The notes below the pieces were generated by a model, which saw only the letters and a list, made by a program, of their open reading frames with translations, did not search any database and was not told the origin of the DNA. From the NCBI RefSeq assembly GCF_019925205.1, contig NC_083566.1:9362001-9426000 (forward strand): DNA of 64,000 nt. Reading direction: 5' to 3'. Of this stretch, positions 36,155 to 47,614 are shown piece by piece. The number at the start of each line of letters is the position of its first letter. Position 1 is the stretch's first letter. The DNA comes from Metopolophium dirhodum. Lineage: Eukaryota > Arthropoda > Insecta > Hemiptera > Aphididae. The position numbers and the translations under genes were made by a program.

Positions 36155-36546
36155 CAGTGTACAGGAAGACCTGACAGATGAAATAACTTTTGTTCTATTC
36201 AATATTTTAAAATTTTTTTTATATATCTTTTTAATAGTTTAGTGCTACACGTATAATATAAAAAAAATTATTTTTATTTTTTAATACTGAAAATAAAAAA
36301 AAACTTATTTCTAAATCTGATTATAAGAACAATTTTAATGCAAAAAAACATCTATCTAAGTCAAGTAGTTTATTTTTTAGAATTTTTTATAGTAAATTAA
36401 TTTAGAACGTAACAACTTTTTTTATAATATTTTTTGACCTAAGTATATTTCTTAAATTATTTATTAACCAAATAATTTTCACAATTTTTGTCATACGTTA
36501 AAGTAGAATCTTTTTTTTTTTTTGTCAGGTCTTCCTGTTACACCTG
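36155..36546. mobile_element. Inverted-repeat element between convergent CFAP57 and TECR
   Basis: AGGAAGACCTGACA near 36163 is inverted as TGTCAGGTCTTCCT near 36526. The outer bases (CAGTGTAC on the left, GTTACACCTG on the right) extend the symmetry to about 22 positions. The 392-base unit is extremely AT-rich and noncoding. A clean target duplication is not visible. Superfamily unknown, perhaps Tc1/mariner-like from the CAGTGT ends. Confidence 0.5.
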
Positions 36547-37007
36547 TTTAATTTTTACATATAAAAATGTAATTTATAATAACTTATTACTTTTACACAT
36601 AACATTTTTTTCCCAATCTAAACAACTCATACTTGTGATCAGTTAAGTGATAGTTAAATTATATTTTGTGAGGCCAACCAGATTCACTGGCAATAAGCAA
36701 ACCTTACCAATAAGTATAATATTAAAAACGAAAGAGAGAAATAATATTCAACTAAGTATACAATATGACTTGAACAATAATATACATTATTATATGAAAT
36801 AAAAGTGGCTGTAAATTTATTACAAAAAAATTACAAATATTCATATACAATTTGATCAATTATTTGTATTTTAATTAAAAGTTGTAAAATGTACAACAGT
36901 AAATTTTAAATATAATATCCACAAGATACAAACCGAAAAACCCATAAAAAAAATATACACCCACCATATTCAGTCACAAAAAACTTATTTAAAACATTTA
37001 GTACAAA

Positions 37008-40000
37008 TTAAAGTAAAAATGGTATGATTGACTTTCTACATTTCGGGTAGTCAGAAAATTCTTTTTTGTAATTCCTGTGTTTTCCAAGAGCCCATACTGC
37101 CATTTGGTATAATCCAGCAAAAGCGAATAATCCAGCTAAACAAATTACATACAAATTATTTTTTATCAACAATATAATATTAAATGACTACCTGAAAATG
37201 AAGATGTCATTATGGTAAATCCAATCCAACTACCAACTTCATAAGTGTAGTTAGGGCAAGAAACAAAGTTAAAAAGAAGTGTAAAAGGATTTATAGTGGG
37301 AACTGGTATACGCCTGACTTTAGTACCAGGTGGACGAAGATTTCTCAGTGCAATGTGAATGCTTAAGTTTCCTAATTCACAAAACTGTAATATTGTATAA
37401 AACGTATATTTCATTATTAACATACTAAAATTTTAATTTAATTTCAATACTTACGATAAAAGTACCAAGACCAATGTAAAATTGAATTGTACATGGTGGA
37501 GTATACAATGGATGGTTAACATAGTATGAAACAAAAGCAGTGAAGCCCCAGTAATAAGTACAGTTTTTAAACAGATTCATTATTGGCATTGTGTTGTGAG
37601 AGAAACGATGTACAAACAGTGTTTCAAGCACACGTTTTGCATAATGGATTGACCAACAGTAAGCAGCAACTCTAAGAAAACAAAAATAAGAATTAGAATT
37701 ATAAGAATAGGAATGACATTTACATAATATGTACTTGGAAAAGAACACATTTTTGATGATAAGCAATTTCTTTGATAAAAAAAAAAGGCAAGTTTAAATA
37801 CTTAGATATAGGTTTTTATAAAACTTAATGTAAGTCGCATAAAATCTATGCGTACATAATTATTTATTACTATATTTGCTACAAAATTGTACGATAATTT
37901 AATGATATATTTCTGATAGTTTAAGTTCTGTTAACATACAATTACTATTAGATTATATGTTACTGATAAGGTAAGTATTTACTTACGGAAATTAACCTAT
38001 ACAGTAGGCAGTGGTGACCAAATATTAATACTGAGGTAAGAAAAGTTCAAATCAAGCAAACAATGAACAAAAAATTTAAGAAATAAAATCCTAGTGGGCA
38101 ACCCTACATTACGATAAATTGACACTAGCTATAATATAATTTGTACAACACTGTTTGGACCATTTCTGGTATCTATCTAATAAATACCTAAATAACATAT
38201 TCACAAAAATAATTTAACTTGATAGGAAAACGTGATAGTTGAAATAGTTGCCATACTATTAAATATAAGGACTTACTGAGCCACTTGTGACATTTTTTGA
38301 TTATGTGTTGCCCCATAAAACAGACTGGGTCGTGCATAAAATATTAAATATACAAATATGGGACCGGCATATTCTGCCATAAAAACAGTAGACCATCCAA
38401 TTTGAGGGCCCAAGTCTTTAACATAAAGTTTCGATCCATTTTTTAATCCTAGAAAAAAAGTAAGTACCTATTAATACAATTTGTTACTTCTTATAATATT
38501 ACAGATATTATTTAAACAGTACTTATTATATACTGAATAAGAAAATTATTAAAAAGTTCACTAAATCAATACTTGTTTCTGACAAAAATTTTAAATAATT
38601 GATATTCAAAATATAAGAATATAATTTAAACTTCATCTACATTTAACTTTTCCATACTAGGTTAGTACCTACCTAAATCTTTAACTTTGTCAGTATCCTT
38701 TAAACTTTTTCCTCTAGCTTCAAGTCTGATAGATTGTCTGTCTGGATATAAAGCAGACTTTACTTTGCTAATGCTTTTCTTAATATCACTAATCTGAGAA
38801 GCATCTGTAACCTGAAAAAGTACAAAACATTTAAAATGTTATAAAGATAATATCTCTTTGTCGACAAGCATTAAATACCTTGGTGTTGTAGATAAACATT
38901 AACTTAGAACACTTGCATTTTTTTTTTAATTACACTAAGTTATCAGAAATTTAAAATGGGTATCATGCTTTGTGCACTATACCAATATAATAATAATATT
39001 ATTTAGTTTTTTAAAATTAATACCTTAGAATGGGGTAACTTTGATAATATGATATTTTTATTCACCATAGTACCATGACAATTTAATTTTTTTTTCATAA
39101 AATGGGGTTACTTTGTTAACACATTACAAAATGTAGGTATCAAAGTTACCCATAATGTTGTGTAACGTTGATAGCATTTTAAAAAGATTAATATCTCAGA
39201 AGATAACATCAGAAATTTAAAAATTAAAACATTAAACAATTGAGGATAATTAGCTATAACTAAGATTTAATTTTGAGAATTTTATTGTTAATACTACAAA
39301 GTTATCTAAAAAATAAAAAGTAAAATTGTAATAAAACAGTACAAATTTATCATAGTAATCCCATTTTATGGTACATATAAATAATTTTGATTTTAAAATA
39401 ATATAAAATTTGGTAAGATAGATTTGGAGATTCCGTTGAAAGTAATGATTAGAGTCCACACAAGTATAAAATATTAAATTAAAATTTTCCTAATTTTACA
39501 GTAGACCAGTCTTCAGTAGAACACATTTTGCGGTAGGGCACAAATGACATGATAGCAGTTAATTAATAGGTAAACCTCTCTTAGTTATTCACTTGTTCAA
39601 TAATGTTAAAAAATTAAGTTTAAATGGTTTTCAAGAAAACTTAAAAAAAAATGTCTGAAAAACTTTTACATCAAGCCTTGATTTGGGAATTTATTGGACT
39701 TACATAAATATCCATTTTCATATATTTTATTTAGTTCCAAAAATGGGTATGAAATAAAACCACTAAAATTTAAAATTTAAATTTGGGTTTTAAAAACGTA
39801 ATCTAAAGAATTTTGTTGTAGATTAAAAATAATATTTATTCTTCACTTTTATTGATGAATTTAGTTTTTAACAAGTGTAGGTACTTTAGTGTAAAATTAC
39901 TGATATTTAAATAAAAAAAATCTCAAGTTAGAAATTCAAGTTAAAATATCATATTCATTATGATGAATGATAATGAATGTGATTTTGAATTTTTAGAAAG

Positions 40001-42829
40001 TTATTAGTCATTAATAATTGATAGGTACTTGTACATATTGTATACTTTATAAATAATTGTTTAGTGAAATATTACTTAGCACAAATAATGTCAACTCAAG
40101 TAGGCACACTGAATAAATTACAAGACATTTTTCAAGGACATGGAATAACATTTTTCATTTGAATATTAATGAACAAGCTTTGTAAAGAAATTAATCAATT
40201 CCAAAATAATAATTTCAAATACTAAATTAAGAATGTATAAAATAAAAAAAATTTTTATTTATAATTATTAAATTGAATCTGAATGTAAATCTAACAATGA
40301 GTATAATTTAACTTAACTTTAATTACCTACCTGATATTATGGAAAACAAAACAAAACAACATTTATTGGGCTATTTATTTTTATTACAGTTTAAGTTAAC
40401 ATTATTAGTTATTACATATTTTTCTTATATTTGTATTTATATAGAATCTTTCCTATGCACTATGGCATTCCTTATAAAAGTAATAACTATAATGTAAATA
40501 CCAAAAATTTACAGATTTCATATCACTCGATTAAATTTTTTTTTTAATATGTTATAGATAATACAATGTATTTATGTCCCAAAGTATGTCATAATATAAG
40601 CAGTGGCGAGCTGAAGCGCTCAATTTTGACGCGGTTGCGTCAACTTTACAAAGGGGGTGGTGCCACCCCGTGACTATGACGCAAAATTACATACTAAAGT
40701 CTGACCTCTTGGCTCTTTTGATCACATTTTATTTACATCATAACTTTTTTATAAGTAAAAATAGGATGGTGGTGGTGGTGGTGGTGGTAAGTACTTAATT
40801 ATGAAAGTGCGTCATTTAAAATTGAAGTTCAGTCAGCTACTGAATATATAAGTGTTTAGTATAAAATATTATTAATAAAAATTCTTACTTTAATTTTTCC
40901 AATATTCTTGTCCGTTGTTGTTACAATTTCAATCTAAAAAAATAAAAATTTTTCTTAGAAGTTTCAAAAATAGACTACCATATACTTATAGCAAAATTTT
41001 ATTTTAGTACTATGTAAGTTAGGTACCTACATACATAGTATAAGCTATTTTTCTCAATTACAACATTAATATAAAGTGACTAGGTTAATATTATTGAATT
41101 GTAATTCTATAATTTATCATATTACCTAATACTACAATGTGGCTTTTTGCATATTGTTGTAAAAAATAAGTCATACATGTAAAAAACCATCTGTCACTGG
41201 TATTTATCGCTCATATGAAAAATATGAGTATTTGTAAAGTACATTGGTAGTCATGGTATAAAGAGAAACAGCAACCTACATAACGTGGCTATTAGTCGGT
41301 TGATATGCATTACAATATATTTTGAAGAAACACATTTAAATGATTGTGATTCATTTGAAATAAAACTACAAAAATATTGCAGTTTTACTAAATATAATGA
41401 TGGCATTTAAATATATATTAAATAATCGTTTTAATTTAAAAATAGTATTTTTTCCGAATATAACAAAAAAATATTGACCCCTAACAATTTTAAATAGGCA
41501 TTGTTGAAACTTGATAAACATATATATTTATTTATAAAAATAATATTCTGCATGCTATGTGATAATTCATGTTGGAAGATAAACAGTTGGGTGAGCGGGT
41601 CAAAAATTACAACTAAATTTTTTAATGAATAATTAATAAATTTAAATTTAAATCAATTTAAATATATAATTATTAAATGTTATATTGTATTATTCCCTAT
41701 AAATTAAATTTAGATAGAGACAAATCTTTGCTTAATGATCTTTGATTTTTATAATTCAAATAAACAGTCAATTTAATGTAAAGCAATGCAATTAATTAAA
41801 TAATAATGATAATTTGCATTCCATACATTAAAATAATATTAATTTGTTATAATATTTCATCGAAAAGCATGGTTATAAAATCTAAAACCTGCAATAGTCA
41901 ATAGGTGTACCTAACATTAATTATAAATTGTATGAGTTTTTGAGAAAACTGGTTACGCAAATTGTTTATGACAGCAACCAGTTCTTTTGGGGTTTATTCA
42001 TATAAAAAAAATAATAATTAACCAATACCCCTTAGGGTATCTATGTGAGCCCATAGATATCCTAAGTAAATATTTAAATAATTAGGTACATGCATTTCAT
42101 ATAGATTTTACTTTTCAAAAATTACACAATGATAAATATGCTGGAAGATGTTAAACATAACAAGTTCTATGTCAATGACTTATGATTAATTTTTCAGGGT
42201 TAACATGTACAGAGGGCACAAGGTGATCTGGACTAAAAGTAATACTATTCAGATGTAAAGCAAGTATTATTGGTAGGTACACGAAACAAAAACTTAATGT
42301 TCTGCTTAATGTAATTATATCGAATGCCAACACTGCCACATACTGACCGTATACACACTGGATCTATGTTATGCCTTATGCACAGAAGTATAAAATATAT
42401 GAAATCGGATAAAGACTAAAGATATCAAGTACCCTCAGGGTCTCAGAACTCATTATAAAATAATACATACCTATTGCCTACATGCTTTAAACACAATTTC
42501 AATCACAAAAAAACTAAAATTCAAGATATGTTTAACCCATCAGTACAGTATCATTGACCAATGTTATCTTAGTTTGGGGGTTGAAGCGCAGAGAAAATAA
42601 TGGGAGAAGAGGGCTTGAAGGTCTCCAGTATTTATTAAAGTAATATAACCTATAGAAATTTTAGCAAATGTTTTACTCGTGCTTAATTTTTTTTTTAAGT
42701 GCTCATTCCTTAACCACCTATAATAACTGCTTTATTGGTACTTGGTAGACCGGTATATTGGAGTCAGTCAAAACGCCCGACTACCACAATCCATTGACGA
42801 GAAAACGAACTAAATTTACTTACCTCCAT
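37008..42829 (-). CDS. TECR: Very-long-chain enoyl-CoA reductase (TECR), 7 exons
   Basis: Catalyses the last step of the microsomal fatty-acid elongation cycle, reducing trans-2-enoyl-CoA with NADPH in the ER membrane. In human it also acts in sphingosine-1-phosphate degradation. Exons on the minus strand: 42824-42829 (only ATG GAG), 40889-40933, 38673-38811, 38277-38448, 37455-37671, 37192-37384 and 37008-37135. Phases fit and give 299 residues (human 308). The N-terminal 75 or so residues are the ubiquitin-like region typical of the family. The rest is a multispanning membrane domain ending in the 3-oxo-5-alpha-steroid 4-dehydrogenase C-terminal domain. The landmarks RVLETLFVHRFSHNTMP, NCTYYWGF, NHPLYTPP and SCPNYTYEVGSWIGF are all intact. 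The C-terminus is Lys- and Arg-containing (KHRNYKKEF). The two-codon first exon is unusual but has a strong GTAAGT donor. Introns hold microsatellite and motif repeats. Confidence 0.93.
39032..39151. repeat. Inverted GGGTAACTTTG motifs in a TECR intron
   Basis: GGGGTAACTTTGATA at the left pairs with TATCAAAGTTACCC at the right, with a further GGGGTTACTTTG in between. The motif resembles GGGTGACTTCGGACA of the 408-1257 cluster, which suggests a related small element. Confidence 0.45.
40607..40690 (+). mobile_element. hAT-like left-end fragment in a TECR intron
   Basis: CAGTGGCGAGCTGAAGCGC at 40602-40620, followed by GACGCGGTTGCGTC and a G-run/C-run pair, looks like one end of a hAT-like element. 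No partner end is visible. Confidence 0.3.
40764..40791 (+). repeat. (GGT)n microsatellite
   Basis: About eight GGT units in a TECR intron, standing out in an AT-rich background. Confidence 0.85.
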
Positions 42830-43109
42830 ATTTCAAAGTGTTGTTGAGACCGACCGCGTGTAATGGATAATAACGACAGTATTGGGATGAACAAATAAAC
42901 GATAACAACCGTAGCAGACGAATAGTACTGACTATATAGTACTAAATTGTCTGAATCCTCGAGTCGAGTGACGACTGAGTAGTGTGTGTGACTAGTGAGG
43001 AGTGAGAAACTACCTATAGTTATAGTACATTAGTACAGTAGTACAGACTACAGAGTAGAGTATACACTATACAGACTATAATACTAAATACAGTAATACA
43101 GCTGAGTAA
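42830..43109 (-). promoter_or_regulatory. TECR upstream region
   Basis: This lies directly upstream of the TECR start on the minus strand and should hold the 5' UTR and promoter. Around 42955-43100 it is a low-complexity run of GAGT/GTAC/ACAG-type words without a clear TATA box at an obvious distance. No transcription start can be fixed by eye. Confidence 0.4.
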
Positions 43110-44012
43110 TAGAGGTGAGCAAAAAACATCGATATTTAGTCTTCGATGTATCGAAAAAAATATCGATGTTTTTTTTAATATTTTACCATATCTTTTCTTT
43201 AAATACTTGAATTTATATTTTAAATTATATATTTGAAAAAGCGGGTAAGGGGATGTCGCCCTGCTGTACAGTAGGTTACACGTGGGACAATGTATAATGG
43301 ATTGTATAAAAACTTGAATTCAATGATATAATATCTTTGTATAAGAAAAACGATTCTGAGCGGAGACGGTTTATCAGTCTGGATTTTTTTAAATTTTTAT
43401 TATTTAATATAGCCTTTAAGTAGAATTAATATTATTATATTATAATTTTTTATTCGTCGCTACGGTGATAAACAATCCGTTAGAAATTAAAATCCCATTT
43501 TAAGCGGTTTTTCGTAATTTGTCAGTCGTTTTCCCGTGGCATTAAATAACTATTGAGAAAATCGAAAAATGACCTCTTTAAAGTACCATCTTGATTCAAT
43601 TTTCTAAAAGATAACGTACTATATGTTGAAATCGAAACACTCCTTCTGGTAGAAATTTTATATACAGGATATAAAAAAATAAATAAATAAATAAACACCG
43701 TTGTAAAACCACTAGATTACTCGCTCCGCTCAGAATCTAAAAATATAAATATTTAATTTGAAACATGGTACATTATATTATCTAATTTATCATGGTACGT
43801 ACTGACATGCACGGTCTTAGATTATTCGGTCCATGTATAAGCAAAAATAAATTGTTTTACACTTTTACCCATGATTGAATTAAACATTTTTTTTTTATTA
43901 AACATCGAAAAACATTGAGGTTTTTTCCTGATATAACTAAACAATCGGTGTTTTAAATTTCGATGCATCGATACATCAAACATCGATATTCAAAATATTT
44001 TGCCCATCTCTA
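43110..44012. mobile_element. hAT-like element with inner GATTCTGAGCG insertion
   Basis: The left end TAGAGGTGAGCAAAAA and right end ATTTTGCCCATCTCTA are inverted, and both are followed inward by CATCGAT-rich blocks. TAGAG(A/G)TG(G/A)GC ends are typical of hAT elements. The flanking octamers do not match, so the duplication has been lost or the ends are off. A GATTCTGAGCG-family repeat sits inside. Confidence 0.55.
43240..43742 (-). repeat. GATTCTGAGCG repeat family, copy 4 (inverted)
   Basis: The core runs from GATTCTGAGCGGAG at about 43354 to CTCCGCTCAGAATC at about 43740. The family tail precedes it in inverted orientation (GTCGCCCTGCTGTACAGTAGG near 43256). This copy is short, about 390 bases between the two 11-base ends, and lies inside the 43110-44012 element. 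Confidence 0.6.
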
Positions 44013-44846
44013 CATTCTACAGAGTATAGATCCACAATTTGGGAAGACACTGGGAGCGCTGTCGACGCCTATCATCGTACTGGTGGTTGGGCGAGTTCCA
44101 CAGTCCACACTAGAACACTACCCATACGTGCCAATTACGTGGAGTCGGAACATTGTATATATTTTCCCGACATTTCGCACGTATTTTACTTTAAGTGAAG
44201 TGTATTTGAATGTATTTGATAATATTTGTAGAAATTGTACTTACCAACCACTAATACAGTTAGCTATATAAGCGTACTAAGTTTGGATACCAAAATTAAT
44301 TTATTATAATAGGTAAAATAACCAATATAAAACTATATCTATTCATCCCGAATCGGAAGGTACAAATTGTTTCCACCAGAGCGCGTTTTGTTAATCTGTT
44401 TCCCCAATAGATCATAAAAAAGAAATTGAACCGTTCCTATGCGGTCGTACGACACTACCTGCTACTATACATGACAATTATTATAATTTATTATATTATT
44501 ATTATTTATTATATTATTAAATTATTTCATTAATTTTTCATACGTTTATACGGATTACGGACGACGTGGAACGTGTGTAGCATGAAGATAAGAGATATCT
44601 CTAATCTTTATGGTGTGTAGTGTGTAGTGTGTAATGACAATTGTGTATTACGATCACAGAATTCTATACTATATAGATAAGGAACTCCTACCTAAAAAAT
44701 GTAGATTGTTTCAAGTAAAGCTCAGCTGTGGACGGCCGCCATTGTCGGTTGGCAAAACATTTCATTTATAATAGACCGGACTGTCCGGCAGACTAAGAAT
44801 TAGATGGGATATTAAAAAATATAGAAATTAAAAATTTAAGTTGGAA
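44013..44846. other. Noncoding stretch, no gene identified
   Basis: The 102-codon plus frame starting at 43963 begins inside a transposon end and has no recognisable domain. A CpG-containing segment near 44560-44580 is unremarkable. Nothing else is seen. Confidence 0.3.
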
Positions 44847-45160
44847 AACAATTGTGTTAGGAGCATGGGAGAAATCAAAGGGGTGTTTAGGGGGTCCCGC
44901 GAGTTGGTCTGCGAGTGCCTTTACTCGACAGTTTTTTTACATTATTATGGACGTTCCTGCTCTCGCAACAGCTGCAGTACTTTTCCAAATCAATGTCCAA
45001 CGATATTAAAGTGTATCTTGCCAAAGATAGTTTACATATCCGCCCTTCTGTTCCAAATAACATCACCGATATCTTCTTCATAAATAAAATTTCCAGTAAT
45101 TTACCCATGATGGACGCCCCCCCCCCCCTGTATCCGTAGAGGCCTGTGTTAGGAGTAAAT
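44847..45160. other. Unidentified segment with overlapping short frames
   Basis: Three overlapping frames of 73-80 codons lie on both strands. The word CCTGTGTTAGGAG near 45143 echoes TTGTGTTAGGAGC near 44852, and a C-run precedes it, as near transposon ends. It is probably repeat DNA of unknown type. I cannot name a product. Confidence 0.3.
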
Positions 45161-45423
45161 TGTCCGTTTTCTCTCTATATATTGGTTCGATTTAGAGTGG
45201 CCTTCTCGTAATGGTTTACTTATTTCCCTCAGTGTCCGTTTACTGACGGTAGCAGGTGGACAAGACCTTCCAACTCCAACCAGTTAAGGTCAGGACTATA
45301 TAGAAATATGTATAGAAAATAGAAATGTAAAATATATTAAAAAAATGATACAGGTTATCACTTATCAGTTATCACTAATATAATTTCTCAACAAATCCAA
45401 TAAAATAAAATAAAAATTATTTG

Positions 45424-45466
45424 ACCACGAATTAAGATATACTTAAGATATATCTTAATTCGTGGT
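45424..45466. repeat. Perfect 18-bp hairpin with 7-base loop
   Basis: ACCACGAATTAAGATATA at 45424-45441 pairs exactly with TATATCTTAATTCGTGGT at 45449-45466 around the loop CTTAAGA. It abuts the GC-rich segment at 45467-45670. Confidence 0.85.
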
Positions 45467-45670
45467 TATAACCTTTAGCGACAGCGCTCCTTTGAGGACG
45501 CAATTGTTCCCCGTCGCCTCTCTCTAAATATACCACTGGGTCAGGTGGCTTTTGAGTTTCCGGCCCCATATAATGAGACAGGGCCGGAGTGCGGACCTCT
45601 AAGCACGGTCGCACGGACCATATAATTTTCGCCCCCCACCACGGCAAGGTGGGTCTTGATCGGTGGGGGG
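45467..45670 (-). repeat. GC-rich segment, possible LINE 5' piece
   Basis: The segment is far richer in GC than its surroundings. On the minus strand it begins with a G-run hairpin CCACCTTGCCGTGGTGG and reads through CCGGCCCTGTCTC and GGCGACGGGGAAC. The overlapping frame (45432-45647, minus) has no known domain. It may be a fragment of a retrotransposon leader, but I cannot place it. Confidence 0.35.
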
Positions 45671-46320
45671 GGGGGTAATACTACCTATATTAATATGTAT
45701 TAATTTTATTGTACTTCAAATGTATAACTGTCAAGAATAATAGTAAAACAATGTTTATTTAAATAAAAAAATGTCATCGTTAATCGTTAATATGTTACAA
45801 TAACCGCAGGCTGTAGTTACGGACGGTAAGTGTAGGTAACCTCGTAAATGCCGTTTGAACTACCTATAATATATACTTTGAAGTTGGCCCGACAAGGTCG
45901 CCCCAGGACCACAGATTTCTATACAGTACAATAATAATTAATATACCTATAGTGGCTAGTATACAAAGTTGAATACTGAATACTGATTATTATTAGTAAT
46001 GTATAACATCATACAGACATGTGCCCAGGACGGAAATGATAAATTGTTTGTGATCACCGATCGTGATGGTTTCGAATTTTCGATAAATCATATTATTTTA
46101 TATTTATAATAAAATAAGTGCTTTGCGTTTTATAATATTGTACCTATATGAAATGATATAAGATATTACATAATATAAGTTTATTTAGTCTGATTCGATA
46201 AACCAGTTAAACTGGTTCACAGTGGTATTAAAGACAATTTAACCTGGGCAAAACTACTATTTTGAAAATAATTTACAAACATTTTTTTATCAATAATATG
46301 TCTTTACAATATAAAATTTC
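45671..46320. other. AT-rich sequence, nothing recognised
   Basis: No gene or repeat boundary is seen. Confidence 0.3.
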
Positions 46321-46412
46321 AAGGCATTCATGTAGCAGGTGATCTACTACCTTTTTTTTGGATGTATCAGGTGATCTACCGTATTATACAAGATGTAGTT
46401 GGTGATCTACAA
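46321..46412 (+). repeat. Three GGTGATCTAC direct repeats
   Basis: Copies of a motif of the form GTAG..GGTGATCTAC occur near 46335, 46370 and 46400. They resemble in layout the GTATGCGGTCTACC subterminal repeats of the Merlin element at 51085-52153. They lie just upstream of a Merlin transposase fragment and may be its end. Confidence 0.4.
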
Positions 46413-46549
46413 TTATTATATTATATTATACTATTATTATACGCACATTATCGCAGACCGCAGTGGGTCAGTATTGCGATAACGATTAATGACATTTAAA
46501 ATATGACTACGAGTCATTAGCAATGTTGCTGGATAGTGGATAGGTTAGT

Positions 46550-46720
46550 TTGAAATTGTTCGTTGGTTGGAGTTTGTATATAATGCGTGCAGCTGAATTA
46601 CTTCGTTTACTTCCAGGAACAACAATCATGTCAGATGAATGGAAACCATATAAAATTTTACAAAATATAGGTTATAATCACTTGACTGTATACCATTCTA
46701 AAAATATAGTTATATATTAT
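46550..46720 (+). pseudogene. Merlin/ISXO2-like transposase fragment
   Basis: About 50 codons encode RAAELLRLLPGTTIMSDEWKPY and then NIGYNHLTVYHSKN. This matches the middle of the ISXO2-like (IS1595/Merlin) DDE transposase domain, where the SD.W..Y block carries the second catalytic Asp and the H..VNHS block follows. The frame then ends in AT-rich sequence, so the third catalytic part is missing. A dead copy. Confidence 0.65.
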
Positions 46721-46874
46721 ATAGGTATATATAGTTATACATTTATAAGGAAAGCGAAAATGCAGAGGTGACATATTTTCAATATTGTGTGTATGCGGTA
46801 GTTAGAAATATTAGCTATGGTATTGTACAATTTTATTAAAAATATAACATGTATTTTGCGCCACATATACAAAT

Positions 46875-47062
46875 TAATTTTGGTAATTTGTGTCCATATA
46901 TACAAACTTTTTGAAAGAATACGGCTTAACCACTTATTACCCTTTGCGGTTAATGTATTAATGAAAGAACAAGCTGGTTTCCACCCAGGAAAATTGTGTA
47001 CAGGGCAAATATTTAACCTGACCCAAACAATCGAGAATGGTTTTGAAAACAAGTCACATACT
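46875..47062 (+). pseudogene. Reverse-transcriptase relic of a LINE
   Basis: The plus frame encodes YKLFERIRLNHLLPF, then EQAGFHPGKLCTGQIFNLTQTIE. This is the N-terminal RT region of non-LTR retrotransposons (the EQAGFR.G..C..Q block). It ends at a stop soon after. Only about 60 codons survive. Confidence 0.7.
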
Positions 47063-47065
47063 TAG

Positions 47066-47614
47066 CAAGACCCGTTCGGAGATATTTGATCTGGGGCCAG
47101 TGGATGCTTCATGCTTTTAACTTTGTTTTGTATTATTGAGTAACTGAAAACATATTGCTTTTGAATACAAATTAAAATTCAGTTGTATAAAAATGAGGTG
47201 TTTAGAGTATAAATTATTATTGTTTTAGTGTTATATACTCATATTTATAAAATATTAACTGTTTTCTTAGTCTTTAGAACTATATTATGAAGTCAGCCCT
47301 CATCATAACAAAGTTTCCACTCAGGCCATCTCCAACCGCCACCCCAGATTAGAAATAATATATTTTATTTAAAAATTAAATTCATATTTACACAGGTAGT
47401 ATTATTATGTTTCTACACAATTTGCCTTTATTTATTGATTTGCAATAATGTTTATTAATATTAATACATTTTTTTTTTTTTGTAAAATTTCAATACATAT
47501 CTATGCATGAGTTTCCTAATCTTTATTGCATTAAAATAACCAGTTTTAAATGACAGAAATTAATTAATATTAAAAAATGTAGTAATGAATGATTTAATAA
47601 CTATTATGTCTACA
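47066..47614. other. AT-rich sequence, Maelstrom 3' flank
   Basis: No further gene is seen. The end near 47614 should include the Maelstrom 3' UTR on the minus strand. Confidence 0.3.

Noticed and set aside
44841..45139. Three overlapping frames of 73-80 codons
   Set aside because: They compete on both strands, have no known domain, and sit beside C-run sequence typical of repeat ends.
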